Shown: positions 33,768-42,000, counted from the stretch's first letter. The stretch: 64,000 nucleotides of DNA from Oceanicola granulosus HTCC2516 (GCF_000153305.1 NZ_CH724107.1:1631281-1695280), one strand, 5' to 3'. Notes: a model not told the origin generated them from the letters alone. Translations and numbers: made by a program.

Positions 33768-34844
33768 TCACGCGCCGTACTGGTTGGAATCGTGCTTCTC
33801 GACGATCTTCTGGAAGCGGCGGATGAAGCGCTCGTCGGCCTTGGCCTTCTGCTCGAGCACCTCGCGGGCGAAGACCATGTGATCCTCGTGCGCCTCGAGC
33901 ATGTCGGCCATCCGCGCGTTCGTCGCCGAGCCGATCGCCGCCATCGCCGTCTGCGCCTCCTGGTCGGTCTGCACGCCGATCTCGTTGATCCGGTGCGCCA
34001 CGTCCTGCTGCTGGGCGGTCTTGAGCGACTTGGTGAGCGCGTCGTAGAGCACCACGCGCTGCTTGGTGTCGGTCTGCAGCTTGTTGATCAGCACCATCTG
34101 CGTCGCCGCCTGGTTCTGCAGGCTGTCGATCCAGGTCTTGCCCTTCTCGATGTAACGCTCGAGCGTCTGGCTCTTGGCGAGCTGCACCTGCTCGTCGCGC
34201 ACCAGCTCGTTGTGGCGGGTGTTGAGGCGGGCGAGCTCGGTCTCGAGCTTGGTGCGCTCGCCGGCATCCTGCTCGACAGCGATGCGGTTCTCGAGCTCGA
34301 TGATCTGCGGGTCCATCCGGCGCACTTCCTCGCGCACCGACTCGAGCGAGGCGACCGTCTGCTCGCGCTCCTCGAGGGTGGCCGACAGGTTGGCCCCGAC
34401 CTTCTCGCGCTGTTCGTTGAGCAGGGCGAGCTGGCCCTCCAGCAGGCGGGTGATGGTGTCGGACTTGGCGATCAGGTCCTGCAGCTTGTCGTCGACCGAG
34501 GCGGTGCGCATCCGCTCCTGGCGCATCGAGTCGGACTTGGCGCGCGAGAAGATACCGACGAAGCTTTCCCAGCCGGTCTTCGAGCGCATCTCGTCGAAAT
34601 CCTTGGAGAACGCGGCGGTGACGTCGTCGAGGCCCATGATGAGCTCGGCGATGTTGGCGTTCATCAGCTCGGTGTGGGCGTGGACGTCCTCGAGCGTCGC
34701 GTTCTCGATGTCGACGGCAATGTCGTCGCCCTGCGCCATCTTCTGGCGCGCCGCCTCGATCCGGGTGGTGAGCTCGGAAATCTTGCTCTGCGCCTCGGCC
34801 ACCTGGGTCTGGCTCTCGCGGATCTGGGCGTCGAAATCGGCCAT
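33768..34844 (-). CDS. Long coiled-coil protein of the AAA+ cluster
   Basis: A 358-residue, highly charged, almost wholly helical protein. Coiled-coil regions are about 1-40 (ESQTQVAEAQSKISELTTRIEAA), 118-250 (ASVDDKLQDLIAKSDTITRLL through LETELARLNTRHNELVRDEQ) and 255-345. A short break at GWESFVGIFSRAK near 91-103 holds the only aromatic cluster of the middle part. The layout is reminiscent of TelA (toxic-anion resistance) proteins, though I see no clear sequence match. First gene of the cluster; it could be the substrate or scaffold for the AAA+ ATPase. Confidence 0.72.
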   Translation of the reverse strand: MADFDAQIRESQTQVAEAQSKISELTTRIEAARQKMAQGDDIAVDIENATLEDVHAHTELMNANIAELIMGLDDVTAAFSKDFDEMRSKTGWESFVGIFSRAKSDSMRQERMRTASVDDKLQDLIAKSDTITRLLEGQLALLNEQREKVGANLSATLEEREQTVASLESVREEVRRMDPQIIELENRIAVEQDAGERTKLETELARLNTRHNELVRDEQVQLAKSQTLERYIEKGKTWIDSLQNQAATQMVLINKLQTDTKQRVVLYDALTKSLKTAQQQDVAHRINEIGVQTDQEAQTAMAAIGSATNARMADMLEAHEDHMVFAREVLEQKAKADERFIRRFQKIVEKHDSNQYGA

Positions 34845-34920
34845 CTGGTCCTCCCGGATGCTACGCTTTCCTCAACGGAACATCCCGAGGTTAGCGGGCT
34901 TTGCGAGGCCCGTGTAGCCG

Positions 34921-34951
34921 AAAAGGCCCGCGCCCCGGCGGGGCGCGGGCC
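34921..34951 (-). terminator. Intrinsic terminator of the creatinase gene
   Basis: On the minus strand a perfect 12-bp stem, GGCCCGCGCCCC with GGGGCGCGGGCC around a 3-base loop, is followed by TTTT. It starts six bases after the creatinase stop. This is the strongest intrinsic terminator in the window and separates creatinase from the coiled-coil/AAA+ cluster. Confidence 0.8.
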
Positions 34952-34957
34952 GGTGCG

Positions 34958-36163
34958 TCAGCCGATCACGTTGTGGCCGGGGCCGTAGGGGAAGCCGGTG
35001 ATGTTCTCCGCCTCGTCCTCGGTGATGATCAGGATGTCGTGCTCGCGGTAGCCGCCGGCGCCGGGCTGGCCCGCGGGGATGGTCAGCATCGGCTCCATCG
35101 ACACGACCATGCCCGGCTCGAGCACGGTGTCGATGTCCTCGCGCAACTCCAGCCCCGCCTCGCGGCCGTAATAGTGCGACAGCACGCCGAAGGAGTGGCC
35201 GTAGCCGAAGGTGCGGTATTGCAGCATGTCGCGCTCGGCGAGGAAGTCGTTGATCTTGTGCGCGATCTCGGCGCAGCTCGCGCCGGGGCGCAGCAGCGAC
35301 ATCCCGTATTCGTGCGCGGCGACGTTGTGCTCCCAGATGGTGCGGCTGGCGTCGTCGACGTGGCCGACGAAGAGCGTGCGCTCGAGCGCGGTATAGTAGC
35401 CCGAGATCATCGGAAAGGTGTTGAGCGACAGGATGTCGCCGGGCTCGAGCCGGCGTGCCGTGACCGGATTGTGCGCGCCGTCGGTGTTGAGGCCGGACTG
35501 GAACCAGACCCAGGTGTCGCGGTACTCGGCGTCGGGGAAGCGGCTGGCGATCTCGAGCTCCATCGCGTCGCGCCCGGCCATGGCGATGTCGATCTCGCGC
35601 GCGCCGGGACGGATCGCGTCGCGGATCGCCTCGCCGCCGATATCGGCGACCTGCGCGCCGTGGCGGATCAGGGCGATCTCGGCCTCCGACTTGTGCATCC
35701 GTTGGCGCATGGCGAGCTCGTGGATCGGCGTGCGGCGCGAGGGGGCGAGAAAGTGGTCGAGCTTGTCGAGCTGGGCGAGCGACAGGTGGTCGCCCTCGAA
35801 GCCGATGGCGCGACCCGTCCCGGCGACCGACGCGACGGCGCGCCAGAAGTTGTCGCGCGTCCAGTCGGTGTAGGTGAGGTTGTCGCCATGGCAGCGCCGC
35901 CAGGGCTGGCCGGCGTCGATCCCGGCGGAGATGGTGACGGACTGCTCGGGCGTGACGACGAGGCCATAGGGGCGGCCGAAGGCGCAATAGAGAAAGCCGG
36001 AATAGTAGGCGATGCAGTGCATCGAGGTGAACAGCGCGGCCTCGATGCCCGCCTCGGCCATGGCGCGGCGCAGGCCGGCAAGCCGGGCTTCGTACTCGGC
36101 GGGCGCGAAGGGCAGCGCGGCCTTCTCGCCATTGTGGAAACGGTAATGCTGTGGACGGTCCAT
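34958..36163 (-). CDS. Creatinase (creatine amidinohydrolase)
   Basis: A 401-residue M24-fold protein, almost the exact length of Pseudomonas creatinase. It hydrolyses creatine to sarcosine and urea in the cytoplasm. Segments characteristic of creatinase rather than of Xaa-Pro peptidases include YSGFLYCAFGRPYGLVVT, WFQSGLNTDGAHNPVT, FGYGHSFGVLSHYYGREAG, LEPGMVVSMEPML and GAGGYREHDILI. The start at 36163 is set by AGGAGG nine bases upstream. No sarcosine oxidase or urease is in view. An alpha/beta hydrolase gene lies upstream on the same strand. Confidence 0.9.
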   Translation of the reverse strand: MDRPQHYRFHNGEKAALPFAPAEYEARLAGLRRAMAEAGIEAALFTSMHCIAYYSGFLYCAFGRPYGLVVTPEQSVTISAGIDAGQPWRRCHGDNLTYTDWTRDNFWRAVASVAGTGRAIGFEGDHLSLAQLDKLDHFLAPSRRTPIHELAMRQRMHKSEAEIALIRHGAQVADIGGEAIRDAIRPGAREIDIAMAGRDAMELEIASRFPDAEYRDTWVWFQSGLNTDGAHNPVTARRLEPGDILSLNTFPMISGYYTALERTLFVGHVDDASRTIWEHNVAAHEYGMSLLRPGASCAEIAHKINDFLAERDMLQYRTFGYGHSFGVLSHYYGREAGLELREDIDTVLEPGMVVSMEPMLTIPAGQPGAGGYREHDILIITEDEAENITGFPYGPGHNVIG

Positions 36164-36242
36164 GGGCGGCCTCCTGAAGAGGTCCCGGCGTACAGGACGA
36201 GAGGGAACACACCGGCGCGACGCCATCGCGGCGGGTGTGGCT

Positions 36243-36271
36243 AGATGACAGACGGCGGGTCCTCCGGTCAA
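36243..36271 (-). promoter_or_regulatory. Possible sigma-70 promoter of creatinase
   Basis: On the minus strand TTGACC (36271-36266) and TCATCT (36248-36243) are separated by 17 bases, about 80 bases upstream of the creatinase start. The -35 element is good and the -10 poor, so this is tentative. Confidence 0.3.
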
Positions 36272-36334
36272 GGACAGGGTGCGGGGCGCGACACGGCGAG
36301 TCGTAGCAGGCAATCGTTGAGAATTGGTTGACGG

Positions 36335-37108
36335 CTATACGAGCAGCGTGCGGCAGAGCCGGGAGTGCCTGTCGGCCAGTCCGTCGATGACGTCGAAATG
36401 GTGCCGCTCGGGCTCGATCACGCGCAGCACGTCCCACGCCTCCGCCAGCCAGCCGGCCTGGTCGACGAAGGCCGGCCGCTCCTGTGCGCCGACCCACACC
36501 GTCACGGGATGCCCCGCCGGCGTTCGGTGGATCGGGCTCTCCGCCTCCGCCTCCGCCGCGTCGATGCGCAGGTCGGCGTTCATCGACGTCTCCATCAGCG
36601 GCGCGAGGTCGGCGAGCGGCGAGATCGGGACGACCTTCTCGATCCGCCCGCGTGTTGCGAGGTCGATGTCGGTGCAGGCCATGCGCGCGACGAGGTGGCC
36701 GCCCGCGCTGTGGCCGGTCAGCCGCACCGGGCCGGCCACCAGCTCCGCCGCGCAATCCACCGCGCGCGCGATCTGGCGCGTGATCTCGGCGATGCGCACC
36801 GACGGGCACAGATCGTAAGACGGCATCGCGACGGCCCAGCCCGCCGCGACCGGCCCGGCGGCGAGCCAGGACCACGTCGACTTGTCGAAGCGCAGCCAGT
36901 AGCCGCCGTGCACGAACATGACCACGCCGCGCGGGGCGCCCTCCGGCAGGAACAGGTCCAGCCGCTGGCGCGGGGTGTCGCCGTAGGGGACGTCGAGCCG
37001 CCCGCGCGTCGCGGCGCGGAAGTCGGCCGCGGCACGCTCCCAGCGCGGGGGGTAGGTGTCGGCGTTTGCGATGAAGCGCCCGTTGGCGTAGGCATCGTCG
37101 AGAGTCAT
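36335..37108 (-). CDS. Alpha/beta hydrolase (kynurenine-formamidase-like)
   Basis: A 257-residue esterase-type hydrolase. The oxyanion motif HGGYW is at about 67-71, the nucleophile Ser134 in TGHSAGGH, and the likely catalytic histidine in ERHHFDVI near 240. HGGYW together with this spacing is typical of the HSL-like group that includes arylformamidases. It would hydrolyse an ester or formamide in the cytoplasm. It lies upstream of creatinase, 171 bases away, and is divergent from gabD. No other kynurenine-pathway gene is present, so the substrate is open. Confidence 0.8.
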   Translation of the reverse strand: MTLDDAYANGRFIANADTYPPRWERAAADFRAATRGRLDVPYGDTPRQRLDLFLPEGAPRGVVMFVHGGYWLRFDKSTWSWLAAGPVAAGWAVAMPSYDLCPSVRIAEITRQIARAVDCAAELVAGPVRLTGHSAGGHLVARMACTDIDLATRGRIEKVVPISPLADLAPLMETSMNADLRIDAAEAEAESPIHRTPAGHPVTVWVGAQERPAFVDQAGWLAEAWDVLRVIEPERHHFDVIDGLADRHSRLCRTLLV

Positions 37109-37179
37109 GCTTGCCCCTTTTTCTCCGCACCGCGCGGGCTCTGGGGGCCCGGCGACGCCACACCTTAAGGGAGGTCATC

Positions 37180-38658
37180 ATGCTTGACGACACCACAGAT
37201 TTCACCGCGCTCCTGTCCGACCCGAGCCTCGTCTGCAGCCAGGCCTTCGTCGGCGGCAAGTGGGTCGATGCCGCGTCCGGCGAAACGTTCGACGTCACGA
37301 ACCCGGCGCGCGGCGACGTCATCGCGCGCATCCCCGACCTGTCGCGCGAGGAGGTCGCCGAGGCGATCGCCGTGGCCGACCGCGCCCGTCACGCCTGGGC
37401 GGCGAAGACGGGCAAGGAGCGCGCGGCGGTGCTGCGCAAGTGGTTCGACCTGATGATGGCGAACCAGGAGGACCTCGCGATCATCATGACCGCCGAACAG
37501 GGCAAGCCGCTCGCCGAGTCGCGCGCAGAGATCGCCTATGGCGCCGGGTTCATCGAGTGGTTCGGCGAGGAGGCCAAGCGCATCTACGGCGAGACCATCC
37601 CGGGCCACCAGCCGGACAAGCGGATCACCGTGCTGCGCCAGCCGATCGGCGTCGCCGCCGGGATCACGCCGTGGAACTTCCCGAACGCGATGATCACCCG
37701 CAAGGTCGCCCCGGCCCTCGCCGCCGGCTGCTCCTTCGTCATCCGCCCCGCCTCGCAGACCCCGCTCTCGGCGCTCGCGATGGCGAAGATCGCCGAGGAA
37801 GCCGGCGTGCCGGCCGGCGTGTTCAGCGTCGTCACCTCGACCAGCGCCTCGGAGATCGGCCGCGAGTTCTGCGAGAACCCGAAGGTGCGCAAGCTGACTT
37901 TCACCGGCTCCACCGAGGTCGGCCGCATCCTGCTGCGCCAGGCCGCCGACCAGGTGATGAAGTGCTCGATGGAGCTCGGCGGCAACGCGCCCTTCATCGT
38001 GTTCGACGACGCCGAAATCGATGCCGCGGTGCAGGGCGCCATCATGTGCAAGTTCCGCAACAACGGACAGACCTGCGTCTGCGCCAACCGCATCTACGTG
38101 CAGGACGCCGTCTACGACACCTTCGCCGAGAAGCTGAAGGCCGAGGTCGAAAAGCTGTCCGTCGGCGACGGCCTCGACGACGGCACGCAGCTCGGACCGC
38201 TGATCGAGCCGGCGGCGATCAAGAAGGTGCGCGAGCACCTGCAGGACGCGCTCGACAAGGGCGCCAAGATCCTCACCGGCGGCGAAGCGCACCCGCTCGG
38301 CGAGCAGTTCTTCCAGCCCACCGTCGTCACCGAGGCGAACCAGCAGATGAAGGTCGCCACCGAGGAGACCTTCGGCCCCTTCGCGCCGCTGTTCCGCTTC
38401 AAGGACGAGGACGAGGTGATCGAGCTCGCCAACGACACGATCTTCGGCCTCGCCTCCTACTTCTACGCCAAGGACCTGTCGCGGGTCGTCAAGGTGCAGG
38501 AAGCGCTGGAATACGGGATCGTCGGCGTCAACACCGGCATCATCTCCACCGAGGTGGCCCCGTTCGGCGGCGTCAAGCAGTCCGGCCTCGGGCGCGAAGG
38601 CTCGCGCCACGGCATCGAGGATTATCTGGAGCTGAAATACATCTGCACCTCCGTCTGA
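37180..38658 (+). CDS. gabD: NAD(P)-dependent succinate-semialdehyde dehydrogenase
   Basis: A 492-residue aldehyde dehydrogenase with the GabD signature. ITPWNFPNAMITRKVAPALAAGC, LTFTGSTEVGR, catalytic glutamate in MELGGNAPF, and catalytic cysteine in FRNNGQTCVCANR (the second cysteine is typical of GabD) are all present. It oxidises succinate semialdehyde to succinate, feeding the TCA cycle. AAGGGAGG precedes the ATG at 37180 by five bases; an in-frame start further upstream overlaps the divergent hydrolase. A hairpin follows the stop. Confidence 0.92.
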   Translation: MLDDTTDFTALLSDPSLVCSQAFVGGKWVDAASGETFDVTNPARGDVIARIPDLSREEVAEAIAVADRARHAWAAKTGKERAAVLRKWFDLMMANQEDLAIIMTAEQGKPLAESRAEIAYGAGFIEWFGEEAKRIYGETIPGHQPDKRITVLRQPIGVAAGITPWNFPNAMITRKVAPALAAGCSFVIRPASQTPLSALAMAKIAEEAGVPAGVFSVVTSTSASEIGREFCENPKVRKLTFTGSTEVGRILLRQAADQVMKCSMELGGNAPFIVFDDAEIDAAVQGAIMCKFRNNGQTCVCANRIYVQDAVYDTFAEKLKAEVEKLSVGDGLDDGTQLGPLIEPAAIKKVREHLQDALDKGAKILTGGEAHPLGEQFFQPTVVTEANQQMKVATEETFGPFAPLFRFKDEDEVIELANDTIFGLASYFYAKDLSRVVKVQEALEYGIVGVNTGIISTEVAPFGGVKQSGLGREGSRHGIEDYLELKYICTSV

Positions 38659-38668
38659 TCGAGCCAAA

Positions 38669-38692
38669 CCCGCGGCCGATCCCGGCCGCGGG
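38669..38692 (+). terminator. Perfect 10-bp hairpin after gabD
   Basis: CCCGCGGCCG and CGGCCGCGGG pair around a 4-base loop, ten bases after the gabD stop. It is followed by ACCTTCCT rather than a clean U run. It separates gabD from the universal stress protein gene. Confidence 0.55.
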
Positions 38693-38787
38693 ACCTTCCT
38701 GCCACGGAAATCTTGCCAATTCGTTGACGCGCAACGCGATTGCCTATCGCCGCCGCGGACGGCAGAGTGCGGCGCAGGAGGAGTTGG

Positions 38788-39243
38788 ATGCGCAAGTTCC
38801 TGGTCGTGCTGGATGACAGCCGCGAATGCCTGAACGCCATGCGCTTCGCCGCCATGCGCGCGGCGAAGACGGGCGGCGGCGTCACCGTGCTGTCGGTCGT
38901 GACGCCGGAGGAGTTCAACCACTGGATCGGCGTCGGCGACATCATGCGCGCGGAAGCCCGCGAGCGGATTGAGGTGCATTTCGAGGTGTTTGCCAAGTGG
39001 ATGCGCGACCGGCAGGGCGTCGACCCCGAGCTGGTGATCCGCGAGGGCGAGTTCGTCCCCGAGATCCTGTCGCTGGTCCGCGAAGACAGCTCCATCGGGG
39101 TGCTCGTGCTCGGCGCGTCGGCCGACAAGAAGGGCCCCGGCCCCCTCGTCACCCAGCTCAGCCGCAACGCCGGCAGCCTGCCCGTGCCGATCACCATCGT
39201 GCCCGGCGACATTTCGAAAGAGCGGCTCGAAGCGATCACCTGA
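38788..39243 (+). CDS. Universal stress protein (UspA family)
   Basis: A 151-residue single-domain UspA-fold protein. The N-terminal strand RKFLVVLDDSRECLNAMRFAA carries the usual aspartate. A nucleotide-loop-like segment, VLVLGASADKKGPGPLVTQL, follows near 108-127, but the strict GxxGxxxxGS ATP motif is not present. Such proteins act in stress survival, often through nucleotide or partner binding. AGGAGGAG lies before the ATG. The gene is flanked by hairpins and seems to be a single-gene unit. Confidence 0.85.
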   Translation: MRKFLVVLDDSRECLNAMRFAAMRAAKTGGGVTVLSVVTPEEFNHWIGVGDIMRAEARERIEVHFEVFAKWMRDRQGVDPELVIREGEFVPEILSLVREDSSIGVLVLGASADKKGPGPLVTQLSRNAGSLPVPITIVPGDISKERLEAIT

Positions 39244-39295
39244 ACTGAACAGGTCAGTCTGCTTTCCTGCACAGCAGCAGCATCAACAACATAAT

Positions 39296-39318
39296 CCGAA
39301 CTGAACTGTGCAGTTCGG
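39296..39318 (+). terminator. CCGAACTG/CAGTTCGG hairpin after the stress-protein gene
   Basis: A perfect 8-bp stem with a 7-base loop begins 53 bases after the stop. An alternative inner palindrome, GAACTG-TG-CAGTTC (39303-39316), shares the 3' arm. The 9-mer GAACTGAAC occurs at 39242 and again at 39298. It could be a terminator or a double operator; no U tract follows. Confidence 0.4.
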
Positions 39319-39522
39319 CCCGGTTGGGGCCGCCCGTCCGTGCGCGGCTGCACAAGACCCTCACCCCGGTCCGCCGCCCGGCAGTTCAAGAGGCTGTCCC
39401 GTCCTGTCAGTGTCGTTTTTTCGTGATCCGTCATGCACTTCCACCGGCCCCGCCCGCGCCCGATCTGTCTTCCACGAGATGGCGATCCTGCCGCTCGCGA
39501 CACGAACTCGAAGGACAGACAG

Positions 39523-39855
39523 ATGAAAAACGTGCTCCTCGCCACCCTCCTCGCAACCCTCGGCACCGCGTCCGTGGCTTCCGCGGACAGCTACTTCTCG
39601 ATCACCGAAGCCCAGGGCGACAGCGCCATCATCGAGCTCGGCAGCGTCGTGTCCGACGCCGACGGCAGCGTCGACGTCTACACGCTCGAAGGCGGCGAGC
39701 TCGGCACGCTGATCGGCAGCCGCAGCGTCCACGCCGGTGCCAACACCAACGTCCGCGTGCCCGTCAATTCCGCGCCGGTCGGCGACGTCGTCGCCGTGCT
39801 GACGGCCAACGGCGAAGTGCTGGCCGAGACCCGCATCGACATCGACCGCAACTGA
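39523..39855 (+). CDS. Small exported protein, unknown
   Basis: A 110-residue protein with a clear signal peptide (MKNVLLATLLATLGTASVASA, about 1-21). The 89-residue mature part is acidic, beta-rich and free of cysteine (YFSITEAQGDSAIIELGSVVSDADGSVDVYTLEGG). I recognise no family, but the SITEAQ start and regular strands suggest a small periplasmic beta-sandwich. AAGGACAG precedes the ATG. It precedes a PG-binding protease-like gene on the same strand, 119 bases away. Confidence 0.75.
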   Translation: MKNVLLATLLATLGTASVASADSYFSITEAQGDSAIIELGSVVSDADGSVDVYTLEGGELGTLIGSRSVHAGANTNVRVPVNSAPVGDVVAVLTANGEVLAETRIDIDRN

Positions 39856-39974
39856 TCGCTTCTCCCGAGCGGTGCCCCTGCCCGGGCGCCGCTCGCTACT
39901 TTCGCTCGCGGCACCACTGTTCCCGCGCGCCCCGGCGGCTAGGTACCTGGCAAACCAGATCAGGGAGTCCTGCC

Positions 39975-41339
39975 ATGACGCTTCTCTTCCGCTGCCTCAG
40001 CGCCCTCGTCCTGTTGCTCCTGCCGCTCACGGCGAGCGCCCAGCAGGTCAACCTCCGCGGCCCATTCAACGCGAACGCGATGTCGTCGCAAGACATCCGC
40101 TTCCTGCAAGGCGTGCTCGCGCTGACGGAAGACTACGACGGGCTGATGAACGGCCGCTTCAACGACCGCACCCGCCAGGCGCTCGACGCGTACATGCGCC
40201 GCGAGCTGGGCCTCGACCGCTACAGCTTCGCGGACATGCGTCCGCTGCTGGAGCAGTTCATCGAAAGCGAGGGTCCGATCGGCTGGAAGACGGTCGAGTG
40301 GATCGAAGACGAGATGTCTCTGGTGCTGCCCGCCGGGCTGCTGACGGAAGGCTCGACCCAGAACAACGACGCCGCCGCCGTCCTGGAAGGGCCCGACACC
40401 TCGTTGCGCGTCGCCTTCACCGATCAGGGCTTCGACAAGATGCGCGACCAGCACGACCGGCTGCTGAGCAACACCGCCTCCTCGCCCGAGGCCTACACGC
40501 TGCGGCGCGACGATCGCTGGGTGACGGCGATCCTGCACGAGCGTGACAACCAGTACGTCTACCTGCGCTCCGACCGCATCGACGGGATCTACCAGACCGT
40601 GCGCCTGCGCGTCGATCCGCCCGAGCAGCACCGCCTCCAGATGATCGCCTCGTCCATCGCGCGCGGCCCCGGGATGCCGTTCTCGGTGACGGAAGGCGGC
40701 GTGCTCTGGCAGATCATCAACGGCAGCCCGGAGCCGGCGCCCGTCGAGCCGGAGCCGCGGCCCCGCGTCGGTCCGGCGGTCGGCTCGGGCGTCTACATCA
40801 ACAGCACCGATATCCTGACCGGCGCGCGCCTGCTCGATTACTGCCCGGAGCCGCGCCTGGGCGAGCGGCGTCTGCGCCGCGTGGCCGTGAACGACGAGCT
40901 CGGCCTGATGCTGCTCTCGAACGGCCCGCGCAGCGAGGCCTGGGCACCGATCGGCTCGGAGCGGCTCAACCACGGCGCGCGGATGCGGATGCTGGTGCCC
41001 GGAGCGAACGATTCCCTGACCGAGCGCCCCGCGCAGGTGCTCACCCGCGGCAACGACTGGCTCGCGCCCGGTCAGGCGCGGCTCGAGGTGCAATCGGTGC
41101 CCGGCTCCGTCGGCGCGGCGCTCGCCGACGATCGCGGGCACCTCGTCGGCCTCACCCTCAGCGGGCGCGAGATCGAAGGGCCGGACGTCGGCAACGGGCG
41201 CGAGATCGTCATCGGCGCCGAGGCGATCGGCGGCTTCCTCTCCAGCGCCGGGGTGCTCTACGAGCCGCGGTTCTCGGGCTTCTCCCGCACCGCTCCCGCC
41301 CCGCTGCAGGAGGCGCTGGTCTCGATCCAGTGCGATTGA
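39975..41339 (+). CDS. Exported PG-binding-like protein with degenerate trypsin-like domain
   Basis: A 454-residue exported protein: signal peptide about 1-23 (LLLLPLTASAQQ), then a PG-binding_1-like helical domain (about 30-95; FLQGVLALTEDYDGLMNGRFNDRTRQALDAYMRRELG). A middle domain of unknown type follows. Residues 265-454 look like a trypsin fold: GSGVYINSTDILTGARLLDYC, LMLLSNG, and GSVGAALADDRGHLVGL. The catalytic histidine position reads ARLLDYC and the serine loop GSVGAAL lacks GxSGG, so the domain is probably inactive. Function unknown, likely at the cell wall. Confidence 0.72.
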   Translation: MTLLFRCLSALVLLLLPLTASAQQVNLRGPFNANAMSSQDIRFLQGVLALTEDYDGLMNGRFNDRTRQALDAYMRRELGLDRYSFADMRPLLEQFIESEGPIGWKTVEWIEDEMSLVLPAGLLTEGSTQNNDAAAVLEGPDTSLRVAFTDQGFDKMRDQHDRLLSNTASSPEAYTLRRDDRWVTAILHERDNQYVYLRSDRIDGIYQTVRLRVDPPEQHRLQMIASSIARGPGMPFSVTEGGVLWQIINGSPEPAPVEPEPRPRVGPAVGSGVYINSTDILTGARLLDYCPEPRLGERRLRRVAVNDELGLMLLSNGPRSEAWAPIGSERLNHGARMRMLVPGANDSLTERPAQVLTRGNDWLAPGQARLEVQSVPGSVGAALADDRGHLVGLTLSGREIEGPDVGNGREIVIGAEAIGGFLSSAGVLYEPRFSGFSRTAPAPLQEALVSIQCD

Positions 41340-41359
41340 CCTGCCGCGTCGCCGGGCAG

Positions 41360-41376
41360 GCTGGAATCGTTCTAAG
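41360..41376. promoter_or_regulatory. Probable Irr-binding iron-control element (ICE)
   Basis: GCTGGAATCGTTCTAAG matches the alphaproteobacterial ICE consensus TTTRGAAYNRTTCYAAA at 14 of 17 positions, including the whole GAA-N4-TTC core. It ends six bases before a good -35 box and 63 bases before the NfuA-like gene. Irr represses or activates iron and Fe-S genes through such sites, so iron control of this gene is likely. Confidence 0.55.
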
Positions 41377-41382
41377 GAGTCC

Positions 41383-41411
41383 TTGACCGGGCGCCTGCGA
41401 GCCCGCATATC
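41383..41411 (+). promoter_or_regulatory. Sigma-70-type promoter for the NfuA-like gene
   Basis: TTGACC (41383-41388) and CATATC (41406-41411) are separated by exactly 17 bases and lie 28 bases before the ATG at 41440. This is the best canonical promoter I can read in the window. The ICE-like box lies just upstream. Confidence 0.6.
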
Positions 41412-41439
41412 CAGTCGGTGAGCCCGAGAGGATAATGCG

Positions 41440-42000
41440 ATGTTCATCCAGACCGAATCCACGCCCAACCCGGCGACGCTGAAATTCCTGCCCGGCGAGG
41501 CGGTTCTCGACGCGGGCACGGCAGATTTCGCGTCGCCCGAAGCGGCCAACACCTCGCCCCTCGCCCGCCGCATCTTCTCGGTGCAGGGCGTCACCGGCGT
41601 CTTCTTCGGCACCGACTTCGTGACCGTGACGAAGGACGAGGCGACGGAGTGGGACCATGTCAAGCCGGCGATCCTCGGCGCGATCATGGAGCACTACCAG
41701 TCCGGCGCGCCGGTGGTCGAAGGCGCCGAGGGCGCGACGGGCCATGCCGAGCACACCGGCGAGGACGGCGAGATCGTCGCGCAGATCAAGGAGCTGCTCG
41801 ACACGCGCGTTCGTCCGGCCGTCGCCCAGGACGGTGGCGACATCACCTTCCACGGCTTCGACCGGGGCGTCGTCTACCTGCACATGCAGGGCGCCTGCGC
41901 CGGCTGCCCCTCCTCGACCCTGACTCTCAAGATGGGCATCGAGAACCTGCTGCGGCACTACATCCCCGAAGTGGTCGAGGTCCGGCCCGTCGCCGCCTGA
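41440..42000 (+). CDS. NfuA-like Fe-S cluster carrier (NifU family)
   Basis: A 186-residue protein with an Nfu N-terminal domain (about 1-88; FIQTESTPNPATLKFLPG) and a NifU C-terminal domain (about 112-180). The cluster-binding cysteines are Cys153 and Cys156 in GACAGCPSS, after RPAVAQDGGDITF. It carries a 4Fe-4S cluster from assembly machinery to apo-enzymes. A promoter with a probable Irr box precedes it, which fits iron-dependent expression. It begins the conserved set with tsaB and rimI. Confidence 0.93.
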   Translation: MFIQTESTPNPATLKFLPGEAVLDAGTADFASPEAANTSPLARRIFSVQGVTGVFFGTDFVTVTKDEATEWDHVKPAILGAIMEHYQSGAPVVEGAEGATGHAEHTGEDGEIVAQIKELLDTRVRPAVAQDGGDITFHGFDRGVVYLHMQGACAGCPSSTLTLKMGIENLLRHYIPEVVEVRPVAA

